NCBI RefSeq assembly: GCF_006517435.1
Contig: NZ_VHQG01000004.1
Location: 1 to 64,000, forward strand
Reading direction: 5' to 3'
Source: Schumannella soli
GTDB taxonomy: Bacteria > Actinomycetota > Actinomycetes > Actinomycetales > Microbacteriaceae
Length of the DNA: 64,000 nucleotides
Positions within the stretch are counted from its first letter, which is position 1, and each line of letters starts with the position of its first letter. This document shows positions 62,369 to 64,000 of this stretch, in pieces. The position numbers and the translations under genes were made by a program. The notes below the pieces were generated by a model, which made no database searches, had not been told where the DNA came from, and worked only from the letters and a program-made list of their open reading frames with translations.

Positions 62369-63700
62369 TCAGCATCCCCTCACATCCTCGGCGTAGCCGA
62401 ACCAGTCGGGCAGCGCCTTCCGGAACGCGGACCGGGTGGCCGGACTGCTCGCGGCGCGCCAGTCGACCGTGTCGTCGATCTCGACCTCGACCTTGCTCCA
62501 CTCGAACCAGTTGATCATCTTCAGCTGCGGGAACCGCGTCGGGATGTCGGCGGCGAACACCTGATCCCACCAGGCGCTCTTGACCGCGAGCTCGCTCGAG
62601 CTGTCGGGCTCGTCGGCGCGCGACGGGGTGTAGATCGCGGCCGTCTCGGGGATCGCGACCGGATGCCCGTGGTCGACGCCGTACTCCTGATAGAAGTCGG
62701 GCACCGCCGAGTCATCGCCGGCGGTGCCGTCGTAGGTGCCGGTCAGCATGTCCTCGAACTTGTTCGGCTCGGCGATGTCGTTGTCGCCCCACGGCCGCTG
62801 GTTTCCCCAGTGGTAGAGCGAGATGCCGACCCAGTCGACCGCGTCGTCGCCCGGGTAGTACGGCGCGTAGCTGTCGTCGGCCATCGTGAGCACCCCGTCC
62901 CCGTCGGTGTCGAGGTCGGCGAAGTCGGCCGTGCCGGGCTTCGCCGCGAACTGACCGCCGGTGAAGGGGTAGCCGCCGCCGTAGTTCGGCGCCCACATCA
63001 TCGAGCTGAGCGGCGCCCGCTCGTGCACGGCCTGCGCGACGCGGCGGAAGGTCTGCACGTAGAGCTCGGGCTGCTGGCCCCAGGCGTACCAGGAGCCGTT
63101 CATCTCATGGGCGAAGCGCACGATCACGGGCACGCCCTCGGCGTTGATGTCGCGTAGATCCTTCGCCAGACGCTGGATGACGGTGTCGCTCAGCGTCGCG
63201 AGCCCGCCGTGCGGCTCGAGGGTGAGCAGCAGGATGCCGCCGTTCGCCTTCACCTGCTCGACGGCGCCGAGGGTGTGCTTCCAGGTCGCCCGGTCGTAGG
63301 GGATGTCGCTGAACTGCACCGACACCGCCGCCTTGTGGCCGATGTTCTTCGCGTGCTCGGCGAGCGTCTCGCTGTCCCAGTCGAGGTTGACGCCGAACAG
63401 CACGCCCGTCTTCGGCACGAGGGCATCGCGATCGCCGACGAGGCACGAGCCGATGCTCGAGGCGGGCGCGACGGCCTGCGAGGCGATCTGGTTCGAGCCG
63501 ACGGCGACACCGCCGGCGACGAGCGCCATGATGACGAGCGGCACGAGGAGGCTGGGGCGTCGTCGGCGCTTCGGGTGCCCGACGAATCCCTGGTTCACAT
63601 CGAATTCCTGGTTCGCGTCGAATCCCTGCTGCTGGTCAGATGCCGGCTCGCCGTCGGCGCGGGCGGCCGACGACGGGTCAGACGATGCCGGCGAGGGCAT
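62369..63700 (-). CDS. Membrane-anchored GH26-like glycoside hydrolase
   Basis: A 443-residue protein. A cytoplasmic tail (1-45, with QGF/NQEFDVNQ repeats) and a basic stretch (HPKRRRRPS) precede one helix (50-70), leaving the enzyme outside the cell. RFAHEMNGSWYAWG (acid/base Glu near residue 197) and HPVAIPETAAIY (nucleophile Glu near residue 347) fit GH26 beta-mannanase-type enzymes. A calcium-loop-like DTDGDGVLTMADD lies between. The stop overlap with the STAS gene (23 bases) suggests co-transcription. Confidence 0.82.
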   Translation of the reverse strand: MPSPASSDPSSAARADGEPASDQQQGFDANQEFDVNQGFVGHPKRRRRPSLLVPLVIMALVAGGVAVGSNQIASQAVAPASSIGSCLVGDRDALVPKTGVLFGVNLDWDSETLAEHAKNIGHKAAVSVQFSDIPYDRATWKHTLGAVEQVKANGGILLLTLEPHGGLATLSDTVIQRLAKDLRDINAEGVPVIVRFAHEMNGSWYAWGQQPELYVQTFRRVAQAVHERAPLSSMMWAPNYGGGYPFTGGQFAAKPGTADFADLDTDGDGVLTMADDSYAPYYPGDDAVDWVGISLYHWGNQRPWGDNDIAEPNKFEDMLTGTYDGTAGDDSAVPDFYQEYGVDHGHPVAIPETAAIYTPSRADEPDSSSELAVKSAWWDQVFAADIPTRFPQLKMINWFEWSKVEVEIDDTVDWRAASSPATRSAFRKALPDWFGYAEDVRGC

Positions 63701-64000
63701 GAGCGCGTCCCCGGTAGACGGCGACGATCGTGGTGAGCTGCAGTGCGGCGCGGGCCGTCGCCAGTCCGGCGGAGTCGCCGATCACGCGCAGGTCGCCGCC
63801 CGCGGAGCGGACGATGCGCAGCAGTTCGAGCAGACCGGCGATGCCGGAGGCGGTGACGCGGTCGGCGGAGGTCACGTCGACGAGCACGACGGCGGGGCCG
63901 TCCTGCTGCGAGGCGATCACATCGGGACGCAGACGCAGCACGGCGGCGGCGTCGAGCGGTCCGTCGATCTCGAGTTCGACGGCGTCGGGGGCAGTGGTCG
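63678..64000 (-). CDS. STAS-domain protein, start cut by right edge
   Basis: At least 107 residues of a STAS domain. DGPLDAAAVLRLRPDV, then VVLVDVTSADRVTASGIAGLLELLR, where the anti-sigma-antagonist Ser/Thr site is expected (here Ala-Ser-Gly), then LRVIGDSAGLA. Family members relay partner-switching or polysaccharide-synthesis signals. The N-terminus lies beyond the window. Confidence 0.78.
   Translation of the reverse strand, partial: TTAPDAVELEIDGPLDAAAVLRLRPDVIASQQDGPAVVLVDVTSADRVTASGIAGLLELLRIVRSAGGDLRVIGDSAGLATARAALQLTTIVAVYRGRAHALAGIV

Noticed and set aside
1-64000. tRNA, rRNA, insertion sequences or prophage
   Set aside because: No cloverleaf, rRNA core, transposase or integrase was recognised on either strand.

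Overview
The window is high-GC DNA from an actinobacterium, most likely a member of the Microbacteriaceae. The evidence is the conserved gene order from era to leuS, a DUF222 protein at the left edge, an actinobacterial DnaJ2/HrcA pair with a CIRCE operator, an LAETG cell-wall sorting signal, and many leaderless promoters of the form TA[G/C]NNT followed 6-7 bases later by the start codon. No tRNA, rRNA, CRISPR array or insertion sequence was seen.

Left part (1-26.4 kb). This is a mostly minus-strand housekeeping backbone: era, a CorC-type CBS protein, ybeY, phoH, a HIT protein, an APH(3')-like kinase, rsmE, dnaJ, hrcA, hemW, lepA, the plus-strand rpsT, and holA. Between these lie accessory genes: two DUF4870 membrane proteins, a DUF1990 protein, an overlapping pair encoding a sensor cyclase and an MscS channel with a cyclic-nucleotide-binding-like domain, an LAETG-anchored surface protein, a FUSC transporter, and a TIGR01777 epimerase coupled to an aminotransferase.

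Sugar island (26.4-35.4 kb). holA and comEC are normally neighbours. Here they are separated by about 9 kb holding an ADP-dependent phosphofructokinase/glucokinase-family kinase, a class II aldolase, two ABC sugar permeases, a solute-binding lipoprotein, a divergent DeoR regulator, a type I phosphomannose-isomerase-like protein and a DUF4432 protein. Together they look like uptake, mutarotation, isomerisation, phosphorylation and aldol cleavage of one hexose, under DeoR control through a visible array of TGCG...TTT boxes. The backbone resumes with comEC, comEA and leuS.

Right part (41.6-64 kb). This holds pabB and pabC (divergent), a DedA protein, a four-gene osmoprotectant-type ABC transporter, a TetR regulator with direct repeats at its promoter, an App1-like phosphatase, a methyltransferase, a 0.65-kb gene-free stretch with a candidate structured leader and a perfect 80-bp tandem repeat, an HTH_42 (AlkZ-like) protein, a UbiA prenyltransferase, a DHA2 drug exporter, two alpha/beta hydrolases, an alditol oxidase, an LLM oxidoreductase, small enzymes of the EEP, NUDIX and DUF1801 families, a membrane-anchored GH26 protein, and a STAS protein cut by the right edge.

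The strongest candidates for new biology are the cyclase/MscS pair, where both the cyclase and its presumed receptor domain lack canonical residues; the sugar island with its ADP-type kinase and operator array; and the 80-bp repeat with the possible RNA switch beside it.
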